A stretch of 64,000 nucleotides of DNA, from positions 62,001-126,000 of the forward strand of contig CACDRY010000003.1 in the NCBI GenBank assembly GCA_902555275.1, read 5' to 3'. Shown here piece by piece: positions 52,614 through 62,083 of the stretch; within the stretch, counting starts at the first letter, position 1, and every line of letters begins with the position of its first letter. Made by a program: the position numbers and the translations under genes. Source of the DNA: an uncultured Pelagibacteraceae bacterium (lineage in GTDB: Bacteria; Pseudomonadota; Alphaproteobacteria; Pelagibacterales; Pelagibacteraceae). Under the pieces are notes generated by a model. The model made no database searches and was not told where the DNA came from. It saw only the letters and a program-made list of their open reading frames with translations.

Positions 52614-53486
52614 ATGTCAAATAATAAATTAGCAATAATAGGTGGAAGTGGTCTATACGACGTAGAGGAGTTTAAAGATAGAGAATTAATAGATTTAAAC
52701 ACTCCTTGGGGAAAACCATCAGATCAGATTTTAAAAACAATTTATAAAAATAAGGAAGTTTATTTTTTACCAAGACATGGTAAGGGACACTTTATTTCAC
52801 CATCAAACATAAATTTTAGAGCAAATATTGACTCATTAAAACAATTGGGTGTAACAGATATTGTCTCTGTATCTGCTGTTGGTTCTTTGAAAGAAAACTT
52901 GCCACCCGGTAAATTTGTTATTATTGACCAATTTATAGACAGAACATTCGCTAGAAATAAAACTTTCTTTGACGATGAAATAGTTGCTCATGTATCAATG
53001 GCACACCCGACCTCTAAGAGTTTAATGAATGCATGTGAGGATGCAATTAAAAAAGAAGGAATAGATTATCAAAGGGGAGGAACTTATGTAGTAATGGAAG
53101 GTCCACAATTTTCAACTTTAGCTGAGTCGAATCTTTACAGATCATGGAAAGCCGATGTGATAGGAATGACAAATATGCCTGAAGCTAAATTAGCAAGAGA
53201 AGCAGAAATTAGATATGCATCTGTTTCAATGGTGACTGATTATGATTGTTGGCATCCAGATCATGAAAATGTTGATGTCCAAAAAGTAATAAAAGTATTA
53301 TTAAATAATGCTTCTAAAGCAAAAAGTATGATTAAAAATCTTATTGATAATTTTGAATCTCATATTGATCCTGACGATCCAACAAATAATTGTTTAGATG
53401 TTGCTATAATTACTGCTCCAGAAAAAAGATCACAAAAGACGAAAAACAAACTAAAAACAGTAGCTGGAAGAGTTTTAAACAAGTGA
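52614..53486 (+). CDS. mtnP: S-methyl-5'-thioadenosine phosphorylase
   Basis: A 290-residue class-I nucleoside phosphorylase. LAIIGGSGLYDVEEF is the phosphate-site loop, PRHGKGHFISPSNINFRANI follows, and the base-site block is VMEGPQFSTLAESNLYRSW with IGMTNMPEAKLAREAEI. It splits methylthioadenosine to adenine and methylthioribose 1-phosphate. It is the first gene of an operon with a PhyH dioxygenase, mtnA and a PMH-like hydrolase; apt is divergent. Confidence 0.93.
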   Translation: MSNNKLAIIGGSGLYDVEEFKDRELIDLNTPWGKPSDQILKTIYKNKEVYFLPRHGKGHFISPSNINFRANIDSLKQLGVTDIVSVSAVGSLKENLPPGKFVIIDQFIDRTFARNKTFFDDEIVAHVSMAHPTSKSLMNACEDAIKKEGIDYQRGGTYVVMEGPQFSTLAESNLYRSWKADVIGMTNMPEAKLAREAEIRYASVSMVTDYDCWHPDHENVDVQKVIKVLLNNASKAKSMIKNLIDNFESHIDPDDPTNNCLDVAIITAPEKRSQKTKNKLKTVAGRVLNK

Positions 53487-54274
53487 CTGTAAAATTAACT
53501 GATAAGCAAATTTTAGATTATAAAAAAGACGGGGTAATTTTAATCAAAAAAGCTTTTTTGCCTTGGATTGAAAAACTTAGTAAGGGATTTCAAAAAGTAT
53601 TAAATAAACCAAGTTCACATGGAAGAGAAAATGTTTCAAAACAACATGGAGGAAGATTTTTTGAGGACTATTGTAATTGGCAAAGAATAGATGAATTTAA
53701 AGATTTTATTTTTAATTCACCAGCCGCAGAAATTGTTGCTCAATCAACTCAATCTAATAAAATTCAGGTATTCCATGAGCACATTTTCTTAAAGGAACCT
53801 GGCACAAAAAAAGAAACTCCATGGCATCAAGATCTTCCATATTATTGCGTAGACGGAAATGATACAGGAAGTTTCTGGATACCATTAGATAGTGTATCAA
53901 AAGATAACTCTCTAAAAGTTTTAAAAGGATCCCACAAGTTACAAATGTTAGTAAGACCTACTAAATGGTCAAATGACACCTTTTGGTATAAAAATAACAA
54001 GAGTTTTATGGACATTCCAAATATAGATAAAAATAATATTTTTAGTACAGAGATGGATATGGGAGATGCAATATTATTTAATTTTAAAGCTTTACATTCA
54101 TCTTCAGGAAATAGTGACAAAAAAAGTCGTAAAGCTTTTTCTGCAAGATTTATTGGAGACGATGTAAGATACATTGATAGAAAAGGAGAAACTTCCCCAC
54201 CTTTTGCTGGAATAGATTTAAAACCAGGAGATAAAATGAGAAAAGACTGGTTTCCTGTGGTTTGGAGTAATTAA
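53483..54274 (+). CDS. Phytanoyl-CoA dioxygenase (PhyH)-family Fe(II)/2-oxoglutarate oxygenase
   Basis: 263 residues from a GTG start that overlaps the mtnP stop (GTGA); the longer open frame upstream lies inside mtnP and is not family-like. The iron ligands are in TPWHQDLPYY (HxD) and ALHSSSGNSDKKSRKAFSARF (distal His and 2-oxoglutarate Arg). It stands between mtnP and mtnA, two consecutive enzymes of methylthioadenosine salvage. The substrate is unknown. It might act on a methylthio-sugar, or on a phosphonate as PhnY does. Confidence 0.85.
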   Translation: MTVKLTDKQILDYKKDGVILIKKAFLPWIEKLSKGFQKVLNKPSSHGRENVSKQHGGRFFEDYCNWQRIDEFKDFIFNSPAAEIVAQSTQSNKIQVFHEHIFLKEPGTKKETPWHQDLPYYCVDGNDTGSFWIPLDSVSKDNSLKVLKGSHKLQMLVRPTKWSNDTFWYKNNKSFMDIPNIDKNNIFSTEMDMGDAILFNFKALHSSSGNSDKKSRKAFSARFIGDDVRYIDRKGETSPPFAGIDLKPGDKMRKDWFPVVWSN

Positions 54275-55348
54275 ATGAGAATAAATGGAAAAAAATATAG
54301 AACAATTTGGTATGAAAATAATGTAGTAAAAATAATTGATCAAACCAAACTTCCACATCAGTTTGTTGTTAAAGATTTAAAGACAATAAAAGATGCAGTA
54401 AAAGCTATAAAAACTATGGAGGTAAGAGGAGCACCTCTTATAGGTGGAACTGCTGCTTACGGTATAGTATTGGCAATACAAGAAAATAAAAATTTAGATT
54501 TCATTAAAAAAAGTTCAGAAGAATTAGTTAATTCAAGACCTACAGCCATAAATTTACAATGGGCAGTTCATAGAATGAATAATAAATTATCATTTGTTAA
54601 CTCTGATGAATTATTAGATGTGGCATTAGAAGAAGCAAAATCAATATGTGATGAGGATGTAAAATTTTGTGAGAATATAGGATTTAATGGACTTAAAATT
54701 ATCGAAGAAATTTATAATAAAAACAATAAAACTGTTAATATCTTAACTCACTGTAATGCAGGTTGGTTAGCAACTATAGATTGGGGGACAGCTACCTCAC
54801 CAATTTATCATGCACATAAAAAAGGAATTCCCATCCATGTTTGGGTTGACGAAACAAGACCAAGAAATCAAGGTGCAAACTTAACTTCATATGAATTAAA
54901 TGAAGAAAATATTCCTAATACTATAATTGCAGATAATACAGGTGGAATATTAATGCAACGAGGAGAGGTTGATATGTGTATTGTTGGAACGGATAGAACT
55001 TTATCAACTGGAGATGTGTGTAATAAAATAGGAACTTATTTAAAAGCATTGGCTGCTTATGACAATAATGTTCCTTTCTATGTAGCCTTACCAAGTTCTA
55101 CAATAGATTGGGATATCAAAAATTACAAAGATATTCCTATTGAGGAAAGAAATTCTGAAGAACTATCTTATATTGAAGGAAAAGATGAAAAAAATAATAT
55201 TAAAAGAGTTTTGATTTATCCTAAAACTAGTAAAGCAATGAACCTTGCATTTGATATAACACCTGCAAAATATGTAACAGGTTTAATTACTGAAAAAGGT
55301 GTATGTGAAGCATCTACTAATGGTTTAAAGCAAATGTTTAATAGATAA
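54275..55348 (+). CDS. mtnA: Methylthioribose-1-phosphate isomerase
   Basis: A 357-residue member of the eIF2B/MtnA family. VRGAPLIGGTAAYGIVLA is the substrate loop, THCNAGWLAT holds the catalytic Cys, and GTDRTLSTGDVCNKIGTY the catalytic Asp region. It forms methylthioribulose 1-phosphate. The ATG follows the dioxygenase stop without a gap. Later enzymes of the classic salvage route (mtnB, C, D) are not in the window. Confidence 0.94.
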   Translation: MRINGKKYRTIWYENNVVKIIDQTKLPHQFVVKDLKTIKDAVKAIKTMEVRGAPLIGGTAAYGIVLAIQENKNLDFIKKSSEELVNSRPTAINLQWAVHRMNNKLSFVNSDELLDVALEEAKSICDEDVKFCENIGFNGLKIIEEIYNKNNKTVNILTHCNAGWLATIDWGTATSPIYHAHKKGIPIHVWVDETRPRNQGANLTSYELNEENIPNTIIADNTGGILMQRGEVDMCIVGTDRTLSTGDVCNKIGTYLKALAAYDNNVPFYVALPSSTIDWDIKNYKDIPIEERNSEELSYIEGKDEKNNIKRVLIYPKTSKAMNLAFDITPAKYVTGLITEKGVCEASTNGLKQMFNR

Positions 55349-56931
55349 TGAATAAAGTAAAAAATATATTATTTATAATGGCAGACCAATTAAGATTTGA
55401 TTATCTTTCTTGTTATGGTCACCCGCACTTAAAAACTCCTAATTTAGATGGTTTAGCAAAAAAAGGAGTATTATTTGAGTCAGCTTACGTTCAGGCACCT
55501 GTTTGTGGTCCCTCAAGGGCATCATATTATACTGGAAGAACAGTGTTTAGCCATGGATCAACATGGAACCAAATACCTTTGCCAATTGGGGAATTAACAA
55601 TTGGAGATTATTTAAGACAATCTGGGATAAGAACTGGTGTTGTTGGTAAAACTCATATGAGACCAGATTTAGATGGAATGAGCCGTCTCGGAATTTCAAA
55701 AGATACAGAAATAGGTTTAACAATAAGCGAGCCTGGTTTTGAACCCTATGAAAGAGATGATGGGCTTCACCCAAATAACCATATTAAAAATTCAAACAAA
55801 AAATTATCCTACAATGAGTGGTTAAATCAACTTGGATATGATGGTCAAAACCCTTGGGATAGTTGGGCAAATTCATCAGAAGATGAAAATGGAAATATTT
55901 TAAGTGGATGGAGATTAAGAAATTCTAATAAACCTGCGAGAGTTAAACAGGAGCACTCAGAAACTGCTTTCATGACTAATCGATCTATGGAGTTTATTCA
56001 AGAAAGTGGAGAAAAGCCTTGGTTTCTGCATTTATCATTTATAAAACCTCATTGGCCATATATTGCACCTGCACCTTACCATAACATGTATTCAGCAAAC
56101 CAATTTTACCCAGTTCATAGAAGTAATGCTGAAAAAGAAATAGATCATCCAGTGTACAAAGCTTTCATGGAAAATAATATTTCAAAGACTTTTTCAAGAG
56201 AAGAAGTTAGAAACACTGTTCTTTCAGGATATATGGGGTTAATAAAACAAATTGATGATAATCTTGGTAGGTTATTTAAATTTTTAGAAGAAAAAAATTA
56301 CATGAAAAATACAATGATAGTCTTTACATCAGACCATGGTGATTATCAGGGTGATCATTGGCTAGGAGAAAAAGAACTATTTCATGAACAAATTGTTAAA
56401 GTTCCGATGATAATTTATGATCCAAGTAATTTATCAGATAATAATAGAGGAATTAGAGAAAAAAGGTTTGTAGAGGCCATAGATTTACTACCAACCTTTT
56501 TGGACTCTGTAGATAGCGATGTAAGTAAACATCGCCTTGAAGGACAATCTTTGTTACCAATTATAAGAGGAAATGAAGTCTCTAATTGGAAAGAGAGTGT
56601 ATTTAGTGAAATCGATTACTCATTTAACGAAGCAAGAAAGATTCTTAATGTTGGAGCATCAGATGCAAGAGCTTATATGATTAGAAATAATAGATGGAAG
56701 TATATTTATTATAAAGATTTTCCACCTCAATTATTTGATTTAAAAAATGATCCAGATGAATTCAATGATCTAGGGCTATCATCAGAACACAAAAAAATTG
56801 TTGATGAAATGAAGGATATATTGCTTAAAAGAATTACAAATAGAAAAAATAGGGTTGCAGCAACAGATGAATTTGTTTTAAAAGAGAGAGATTATACAAA
56901 AGATGATGGAATTATGATAGGAGTTTGGTAA
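55348..56931 (+). CDS. Phosphonate monoester hydrolase/sulfatase-family enzyme
   Basis: A 527-residue alkaline-phosphatase-superfamily enzyme. PVCGPSRASYYTGR carries the C-x-P-S-R motif whose Cys becomes formylglycine. IMADQLRFDYLSCYG holds a metal Asp, and FTSDHGDYQGDHW the other metal ligands. FLHLSFIKPHWPYIAPAPYHNMY and PPQLFDLKNDPDEFNDLG match my recollection of phosphonate monoester hydrolases (PMH/PehA) better than choline sulfatases. It would cleave phosphonate or phosphate diesters, possibly sulfate esters. Coupled to mtnA by TAATG. Confidence 0.82.
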   Translation: MNKVKNILFIMADQLRFDYLSCYGHPHLKTPNLDGLAKKGVLFESAYVQAPVCGPSRASYYTGRTVFSHGSTWNQIPLPIGELTIGDYLRQSGIRTGVVGKTHMRPDLDGMSRLGISKDTEIGLTISEPGFEPYERDDGLHPNNHIKNSNKKLSYNEWLNQLGYDGQNPWDSWANSSEDENGNILSGWRLRNSNKPARVKQEHSETAFMTNRSMEFIQESGEKPWFLHLSFIKPHWPYIAPAPYHNMYSANQFYPVHRSNAEKEIDHPVYKAFMENNISKTFSREEVRNTVLSGYMGLIKQIDDNLGRLFKFLEEKNYMKNTMIVFTSDHGDYQGDHWLGEKELFHEQIVKVPMIIYDPSNLSDNNRGIREKRFVEAIDLLPTFLDSVDSDVSKHRLEGQSLLPIIRGNEVSNWKESVFSEIDYSFNEARKILNVGASDARAYMIRNNRWKYIYYKDFPPQLFDLKNDPDEFNDLGLSSEHKKIVDEMKDILLKRITNRKNRVAATDEFVLKERDYTKDDGIMIGVW

Positions 56932-57269
56932 TGAACCCTTTAATATTGTCTTTAATTTGCTTAGTTTCAGTGGGAATTTCTGCAAATTTAATAAAATTAA
57001 TTCGTGGAAATAGAATTTTACTAATTATTTCTTTATTACCTTGTATTTATATATTTATTTTTGGTTTGTATGCAACTTTAGGCCCAATGGATTTATATAA
57101 AGATGGTACAGACAATTTTTATGCTCAAAATCCAGGTAAAGAATTACCAATAGTGTTTGTATTATTAAAATTCTATCAATATATTTTAATGATTGTAGGT
57201 GCAGTTTTTGGTTTTATTTATTTTAATTATATAAAAAAAATAAAAGATACTAGTGAGCCATTAGACTAG
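56931..57269 (+). CDS. Small three-helix membrane protein (112 aa)
   Basis: The ATG at 56931 overlaps the hydrolase stop (TAATG); a TTG two codons earlier is possible. Three hydrophobic helices (LILSLICLVSVGISANLI; ILLIISLLPCIYIFIFGLYAT; ILMIVGAVFGFIYFNYI) flank a polar loop. The family is not recognised. It ends the mtnP operon, and its last 20 bases overlap the convergent dctM gene. Confidence 0.6.
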   Translation: MNPLILSLICLVSVGISANLIKLIRGNRILLIISLLPCIYIFIFGLYATLGPMDLYKDGTDNFYAQNPGKELPIVFVLLKFYQYILMIVGAVFGFIYFNYIKKIKDTSEPLD

Positions 57270-58560
57270 GCAAATATAAACAAATTGCAGGAAAAGCAAT
57301 AATTAAAGCGAGCCTAATTACGTCAGTCATCAAAAATGGAAGAGTCCCAAACCATATAGTTTGTAAAGGTGTTTTTTGCATTACACCTTTAATAACGAAT
57401 AAATTCATTCCAACAGGAGGTGAAATTAATCCAAACTCAACAACTATCACAGCAAATATACCAAACCAAACAGGGTCAATTCCAGCATCAATAATCACTG
57501 GATAAAATACTGGAATAGTTAAAAATAACATTGCTAAAGAGTCCATTACAGTACCAAGAACTAAATAAATTGCACAAATTACTAAAATTATTCCTAATGG
57601 AGTAAGCTCAAGATAATTTATAAAATCAACAACAGCAAAAGGTAACTGCGTGACAGTTATAAGATAATTAAATATACTTGCACCAATAACAATTAAATAT
57701 AATGAACCAACGGTTTTTATAGTTGTCCATAAAGCATCTTTCAATAAACTTAATTTTAATTGACCTCTAAAAAAAATAAAAATTAAAACTAATATTACAC
57801 CTACTGCAGCACTTTCTGTTGCTGTAAAAAAACCTAAATAAAGTCCACCCATCATGATTGCAAATATTAAAAAAATTGGAAAAACTTTTGATAATGCAGA
57901 AATTCGTTCCTTCAAGGGCATCTTTGTTCCATAACCACCCTGTGAGGGATAAATTAAAAGATAAATCCTAATAGCAATCATATACAGTACCACTGCTATT
58001 ATCCCAGGTATCAGTGCAGCAAAAAATAATTCTTGAACAGACTGTTCAGTTAAATAAGCATATATTACTAATATAACACTTGGAGGAATTATAATTCCAA
58101 GCGTTCCACCAGATGCAATAGATCCGCTTATTAGGGCATCACTGTAACCATGTCTTCTCATTTCAGGGCCTGCCATTTGAGACATTGTTGCAGCTGTAGC
58201 AATTGAAGATCCACAAATCATTCCAAATCCAGCGCATGCTCCAACAGTAGACATTGCTAAACCACCTTTGTAATGACCCACTATTGCATAAGCTGCATCA
58301 TATAAATTTCTTGATAAATTTGAACTGTTGGCAAGATTTCCCATTAGAACAAACAAAGGCAAAACTGATAATGTATATTTTGAGACAGCATCAAAAGGAG
58401 CAGTTCCCAAAACAAATATTGCAGGGTCAAATCCTGAAATCACTGCAAAGCCGATAAAACCAACAACCAACATTGCAATTCCTATTGGTACATTTAATAC
58501 CATCAAAATTAATACAGCGGCAAAAGACAATCCACCATTAATTACAGCTTCTAATCCCAT
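57250..58560 (-). CDS. dctM: TRAP transporter large membrane subunit (DctM family), third system
   Basis: A 436-residue DctM protein: YDAAYAIVGHYKGGLAMSTVGACAGFGMICGSSIATAATM region, GTLGIIIPPSVILVIYAYLT and FGLISPPVGMNLFVIKG. Its ATG overlaps the dctQ stop (TAATG). The matching receptor is probably the rightward dctP at 60021, separated by the FAH gene. The third set is therefore split over two divergent transcripts. Confidence 0.92.
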   Translation of the reverse strand: MGLEAVINGGLSFAAVLILMVLNVPIGIAMLVVGFIGFAVISGFDPAIFVLGTAPFDAVSKYTLSVLPLFVLMGNLANSSNLSRNLYDAAYAIVGHYKGGLAMSTVGACAGFGMICGSSIATAATMSQMAGPEMRRHGYSDALISGSIASGGTLGIIIPPSVILVIYAYLTEQSVQELFFAALIPGIIAVVLYMIAIRIYLLIYPSQGGYGTKMPLKERISALSKVFPIFLIFAIMMGGLYLGFFTATESAAVGVILVLIFIFFRGQLKLSLLKDALWTTIKTVGSLYLIVIGASIFNYLITVTQLPFAVVDFINYLELTPLGIILVICAIYLVLGTVMDSLAMLFLTIPVFYPVIIDAGIDPVWFGIFAVIVVEFGLISPPVGMNLFVIKGVMQKTPLQTIWFGTLPFLMTDVIRLALIIAFPAICLYLPSLMAH

Positions 58561-59051
58561 TATAAATTCTCAGCTTTTGAATTACTTTTAAAAATAGTTT
58601 TAATAAACCATATGATGATAGCAAAAACACTTAACCACATACCAATAGAGCATATGAAATAAAAAGGATAAAAATAAAGTTCTAGATCAATCGTTACTCT
58701 TTGATTATTCATAAATTTGTATGATGTCAAAGTAGTAGAGTATGCCATTAAGGACATAGTCGATATCATTAAAACAAATTTTAAAATTACCAAATAAGTT
58801 TTTAATATACCCAAATTTAAATTATTTATAAAATCTGCTGAAACATTAGCATTTAAATAAAACGCTCTTGGCATTGCAAGGAAAGCCACTAATGCCATTC
58901 CTATTTCAACTAACTCAATTGTACCTGTAACTGGAGAATTTAAAAATCGTCTTCCAAATACATCACAAAAAGTTAATACAGCCAATAAAAACAAAACAAT
59001 ACCTGAAGCTATCGCCGAATAATCAAAAACTTTACTGACTTTAGAAATCAT
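58560..59051 (-). CDS. dctQ: TRAP transporter small membrane subunit (DctQ family), third system
   Basis: A 163-residue four-helix protein with FCDVFGRRFLNSPVTGTIELVE (family DVxxRRF pattern) and NANVSADFINNL as the conserved loop. It is the first gene of the leftward Q-M transcript, divergent from the FAH gene with 67 bases between starts. Confidence 0.9.
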   Translation of the reverse strand: MISKVSKVFDYSAIASGIVLFLLAVLTFCDVFGRRFLNSPVTGTIELVEIGMALVAFLAMPRAFYLNANVSADFINNLNLGILKTYLVILKFVLMISTMSLMAYSTTLTSYKFMNNQRVTIDLELYFYPFYFICSIGMWLSVFAIIIWFIKTIFKSNSKAENL

Positions 59052-59118
59052 AAAAATGTTGCTTCAAATTATTTAAACATTAACATATAAGTAGTTTCAA
59101 AAATACAAAGTATTAATC

Positions 59119-59970
59119 ATGAAGTTTATTTCTTTTAAACATAATAAACAAAATAAGTTTGGTATTATAAATAATAATAAAATTACAGATCTAACTGGAA
59201 AAGTATCTAATTCAAATACACTTAAAGATTTAATTCAAAACCAGGGAATTGAAGATGCGAAATCTTATGCAACAAATAATCCAGGTAATATAAATGATTC
59301 AGACATTGAATATTTGCCATTAATTCCAAATCCTGGAAAAATTATTTGTGTAGGTCTAAATTATAGTGAACATGTTAAAGAAACTAACAGAACAGTTGAA
59401 GAGAACCCAGTAATTTTTCATCGATTTCCAGAAAGTCAAACTGCACACTTACAACCAATTCAAAGACCTGTTGTTTCACAAAGTTTAGATTTTGAGGGTG
59501 AGATGGCAGTAATTATGGGTGAAGGTGGCAAACACATTAAACCTGAGGATGCTTTAAAGCATATAATTGGTTATTCATGTTATAATGAAAGTACTGTAAG
59601 AGAATGGCAGAGACATACAAGACAATTTGGGATGGGTAAAAACTTTGAAAAAACAGGGAGTTTTGGTCCACACATGGTTTTAGCTGAAGACATTAATAAT
59701 TATAAAAATTTAACAATTGAAACTAGATTAAATGGAGTAGTCATGCAAAACGCAAAATTAAGTCAACTTATTTTCGATATTCCAATCTTAATCTCGTATG
59801 TTTCTAAAGCTATGGCTTGGAGAGCAGGTGATGTACTAGTCACTGGTACGCCTGGAGGTGTAGGGTTTAAAAGAAACCCTCCAGTATTTATGAAGCCTGG
59901 AGATAATGTTGAAATAGAAATCACAGAAATTGGCACTTTATCTAATACAATTAAGGATGAAATAATCTAA
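59119..59970 (+). CDS. Fumarylacetoacetate hydrolase (FAH)-family protein
   Basis: A 283-residue enzyme with the FAH core: ICVGLNYSEHVKETNR, SLDFEGEMAVIMGEGGKHI (metal Glu residues), GYSCYNESTVREWQ and GDVLVTGTPGGVGFKRNPP. Members hydrolyse C-C bonds in ring-cleavage products, or decarboxylate or hydrate them (fumarylpyruvate, HpaG-type, 2-hydroxydienoates). With the downstream extradiol dioxygenase and monooxygenase, a step after aromatic ring cleavage is likely. It lies between the TRAP dctQ and dctP. Confidence 0.88.
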   Translation: MKFISFKHNKQNKFGIINNNKITDLTGKVSNSNTLKDLIQNQGIEDAKSYATNNPGNINDSDIEYLPLIPNPGKIICVGLNYSEHVKETNRTVEENPVIFHRFPESQTAHLQPIQRPVVSQSLDFEGEMAVIMGEGGKHIKPEDALKHIIGYSCYNESTVREWQRHTRQFGMGKNFEKTGSFGPHMVLAEDINNYKNLTIETRLNGVVMQNAKLSQLIFDIPILISYVSKAMAWRAGDVLVTGTPGGVGFKRNPPVFMKPGDNVEIEITEIGTLSNTIKDEII

Positions 59971-60020
59971 TTTTCAAGTTAAACTTTCTAATAATTATTT
60001 AATAATAAGAGGGGATTAAT

Positions 60021-61034
60021 ATGAAAAAAAAAATAATTGGTTTTGTTATAGGAATTTTTTCCTTAAGCATTATTAGCACGGCATCAGCTACAGAATTAAA
60101 GTTAGCAACTTTTGAACCACCAAAAGCATTTATAGCAAGTAAGATTTTAGCTGCTTGGGCAGATAAAGTTAACAAATGTTCAAATGGTGCTTTAAACGTT
60201 AAAATGTATGCAGGAGGAGTATTAGGAAGTCCTCCAAAGCAATACGATATAGTAACTTCAGGAGTTGCTGATATATCTTGGACAGTTCTTGGATATATTG
60301 GTGGACAATTTCCTTTAAGTTCAGTTGTAGAACTTCCATTCCTGACCAAAACATCAAAAGCTGGATCTAGAGCTTTAAATACTCTTTTTGAAGAAGGTTA
60401 CCTAGATAAAGAAATGGCAGGAATTAAACTGATAGGACTTCATTCGAACCCTGGATACCAAATCCATATGAAGGATACTAAAGTAGTTAAACCTGCAGAC
60501 TTTAAAGGTAAAAAAATGAGAGTTCCAAGCAAAATAGCTGGAACTATTCTTAAAACTTTAGGAGCAACTGGGGTAAAAGTACCAGCACCAGGAACTTCAG
60601 AAGCATTAAATAAAGGTGTTATAGATGGTACACCTTTCCCATACACAGCAATTGGTTCATTTAGATTATTTGATGTTACTAAATATCATACAGAAGTTAA
60701 CATCACTAATGCGACATTTGGATTAATAATGAATGAAGGGAAATATAACGGTCTATCTTCAGCTGCAAAAGGATGTGTGGATAAACATTCTGGTCAATGG
60801 TTTGGCGATTGGGCGTCTAATTTAATCGATACCCAGAATGCTAAGATGAGAGTTCAAGTAGAAAATACTCCAGGACACGAGATAACTGTTGCATCAGACT
60901 CAGTGTTAGCTGAATATAAAAAAATATTGGCACCAATCGAATCTGACTGGTTAGCAGAAATGAAAGGCAAAGGCCTTGATGGAGATGCTGTATTAAAAAG
61001 AGCAAGAGAAGTAATTTCTAAAATAGACGGTTAA
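60021..61034 (+). CDS. dctP: TRAP transporter substrate-binding protein (DctP family), third system
   Basis: A 337-residue receptor. The signal peptide is at about 1-23 (ISTASA). ILAAWADKVNKCSNGALNVKMYAGG follows, and GKKMRVPSKIAGTILKTLGATGVKVP is the ligand-Arg region. Mature-chain cysteines occur at KCSNG and GCVDKHS, possibly a disulfide. GAGGGG precedes the ATG. It follows the FAH gene by 50 bases and is closed by a hairpin. Its company suggests an aromatic or ring-derived acid as ligand. Confidence 0.9.
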   Translation: MKKKIIGFVIGIFSLSIISTASATELKLATFEPPKAFIASKILAAWADKVNKCSNGALNVKMYAGGVLGSPPKQYDIVTSGVADISWTVLGYIGGQFPLSSVVELPFLTKTSKAGSRALNTLFEEGYLDKEMAGIKLIGLHSNPGYQIHMKDTKVVKPADFKGKKMRVPSKIAGTILKTLGATGVKVPAPGTSEALNKGVIDGTPFPYTAIGSFRLFDVTKYHTEVNITNATFGLIMNEGKYNGLSSAAKGCVDKHSGQWFGDWASNLIDTQNAKMRVQVENTPGHEITVASDSVLAEYKKILAPIESDWLAEMKGKGLDGDAVLKRAREVISKIDG

Positions 61035-61045
61035 TAGTTAAATTC

Positions 61046-61075
61046 GAGCCCGCTAATTTCATAGCGGGCTCTTTC
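61046..61075 (+). terminator. Hairpin terminator after the third dctP
   Basis: A perfect 10-base-pair GC-rich stem (61046-61055 with 61062-61071, GAGCCCGCTA and its complement), 6-base loop, and only a short T-tract (TTTC). It would give partial termination before the ring-cleavage genes. Confidence 0.75.
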
Positions 61076-61096
61076 AAAATTAAGTATAATAATAAA

Positions 61097-62065
61097 ATGG
61101 CAGTAAAAGCTTTAAGTTATATTGGAGTTAATTCAGACAAATTTGAGGATTGGTCAATTTATTCTCAAAAATATCTTGGTATGCAACAAATAGATCGAGG
61201 AAAAGAAATTCTATCTTTTAGAATGGATGACCAAAAACAAAGGTTAACAATAACTGGTGATAAAGGAGATGGATTAGGATTTTTAGGATGGGAGGTTGAT
61301 ACAAAGGAAGATCTTCAAAATTTTGCAAATAAATTAGAAAAAAATAAAATAGAAGTAAATCATGGAAAGACTTCTTTTGCCGACAAACGTTTTGTTGAAG
61401 ATTTAATATATTTTAACGATCCACAAGGAAATCGTATTGAACTCGTGTATAAGCCAATGTTGGATACAGATCCTTTTAAACCAGGCAGGCCAATTTCAGG
61501 ATTTAAGACTGGGGCACTAGGGATGGGACATGCAGTTGTGCATGTTAAAAATATTGATGATTTAATTCCATTTTACAGAGATGTAATGGGTTTCAAGATA
61601 AGTGATTATAGTCATACTCCAATATCTTTATGTTTTTTTCATGTTAATGGCAGACATCATAGTTTAGCTTTATTCGGCTCAGGTGGAACTGGTTTTCATC
61701 ATTTTATGGTTGAATACAACAACTTAGATGATGTAGGTCAAGGGTATGATTTGTTGCAATACAAGGATAACGCAATTGCTTATACAATGGGACGACATAC
61801 GAATGATTATATGACTTCATTTTATTCAATTACACCTTCAGGATTTTTTATTGAAAATGGATGGGGAGGGAGGATTATCAATCCGGATACGTGGCAGCCA
61901 ATTGAAACATTTGAGGGGCCTAGTTTTTGGGGGCATGAGAGACTTTATTTACCTGATGATGAGAGAATGAAATTTAGAAATAAAAGACTCGAAACTGCTT
62001 CTCAAGGAAAACAAGCTCCATTGTTAATTGATTGTCCTTGGTTATATTCAAAATTAAAAAAATAA
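61097..62065 (+). CDS. Two-domain extradiol ring-cleavage dioxygenase (VOC superfamily)
   Basis: A 322-residue protein of two VOC domains, as in BphC/MhpB-type I extradiol enzymes. The iron ligands are visible in the second domain: His in MGHAVVHVKN, His in GFHHFMVEYN and Glu in FFIENGWGG. Tyr and His residues of the active site are in YTMGRHTNDYMTSFYS. It should cleave a catechol-type ring next to the hydroxyls using O2. The FAD monooxygenase follows after 18 bases. Confidence 0.88.
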   Translation: MAVKALSYIGVNSDKFEDWSIYSQKYLGMQQIDRGKEILSFRMDDQKQRLTITGDKGDGLGFLGWEVDTKEDLQNFANKLEKNKIEVNHGKTSFADKRFVEDLIYFNDPQGNRIELVYKPMLDTDPFKPGRPISGFKTGALGMGHAVVHVKNIDDLIPFYRDVMGFKISDYSHTPISLCFFHVNGRHHSLALFGSGGTGFHHFMVEYNNLDDVGQGYDLLQYKDNAIAYTMGRHTNDYMTSFYSITPSGFFIENGWGGRIINPDTWQPIETFEGPSFWGHERLYLPDDERMKFRNKRLETASQGKQAPLLIDCPWLYSKLKK

Positions 62066-62083
62066 TAATTTTTAAAAATATCA

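Noticed and set aside
53390-53482. Longer N-terminus of the PhyH oxygenase inside mtnP
   Set aside because: It is coding sequence of mtnP in another frame; the GTG at 53483 overlapping the mtnP stop fits the family length.
55348-56931. Choline sulfatase assignment
   Set aside because: The active-site segment is CGPSR and the downstream blocks match phosphonate monoester hydrolases; no choline or betaine genes are nearby.
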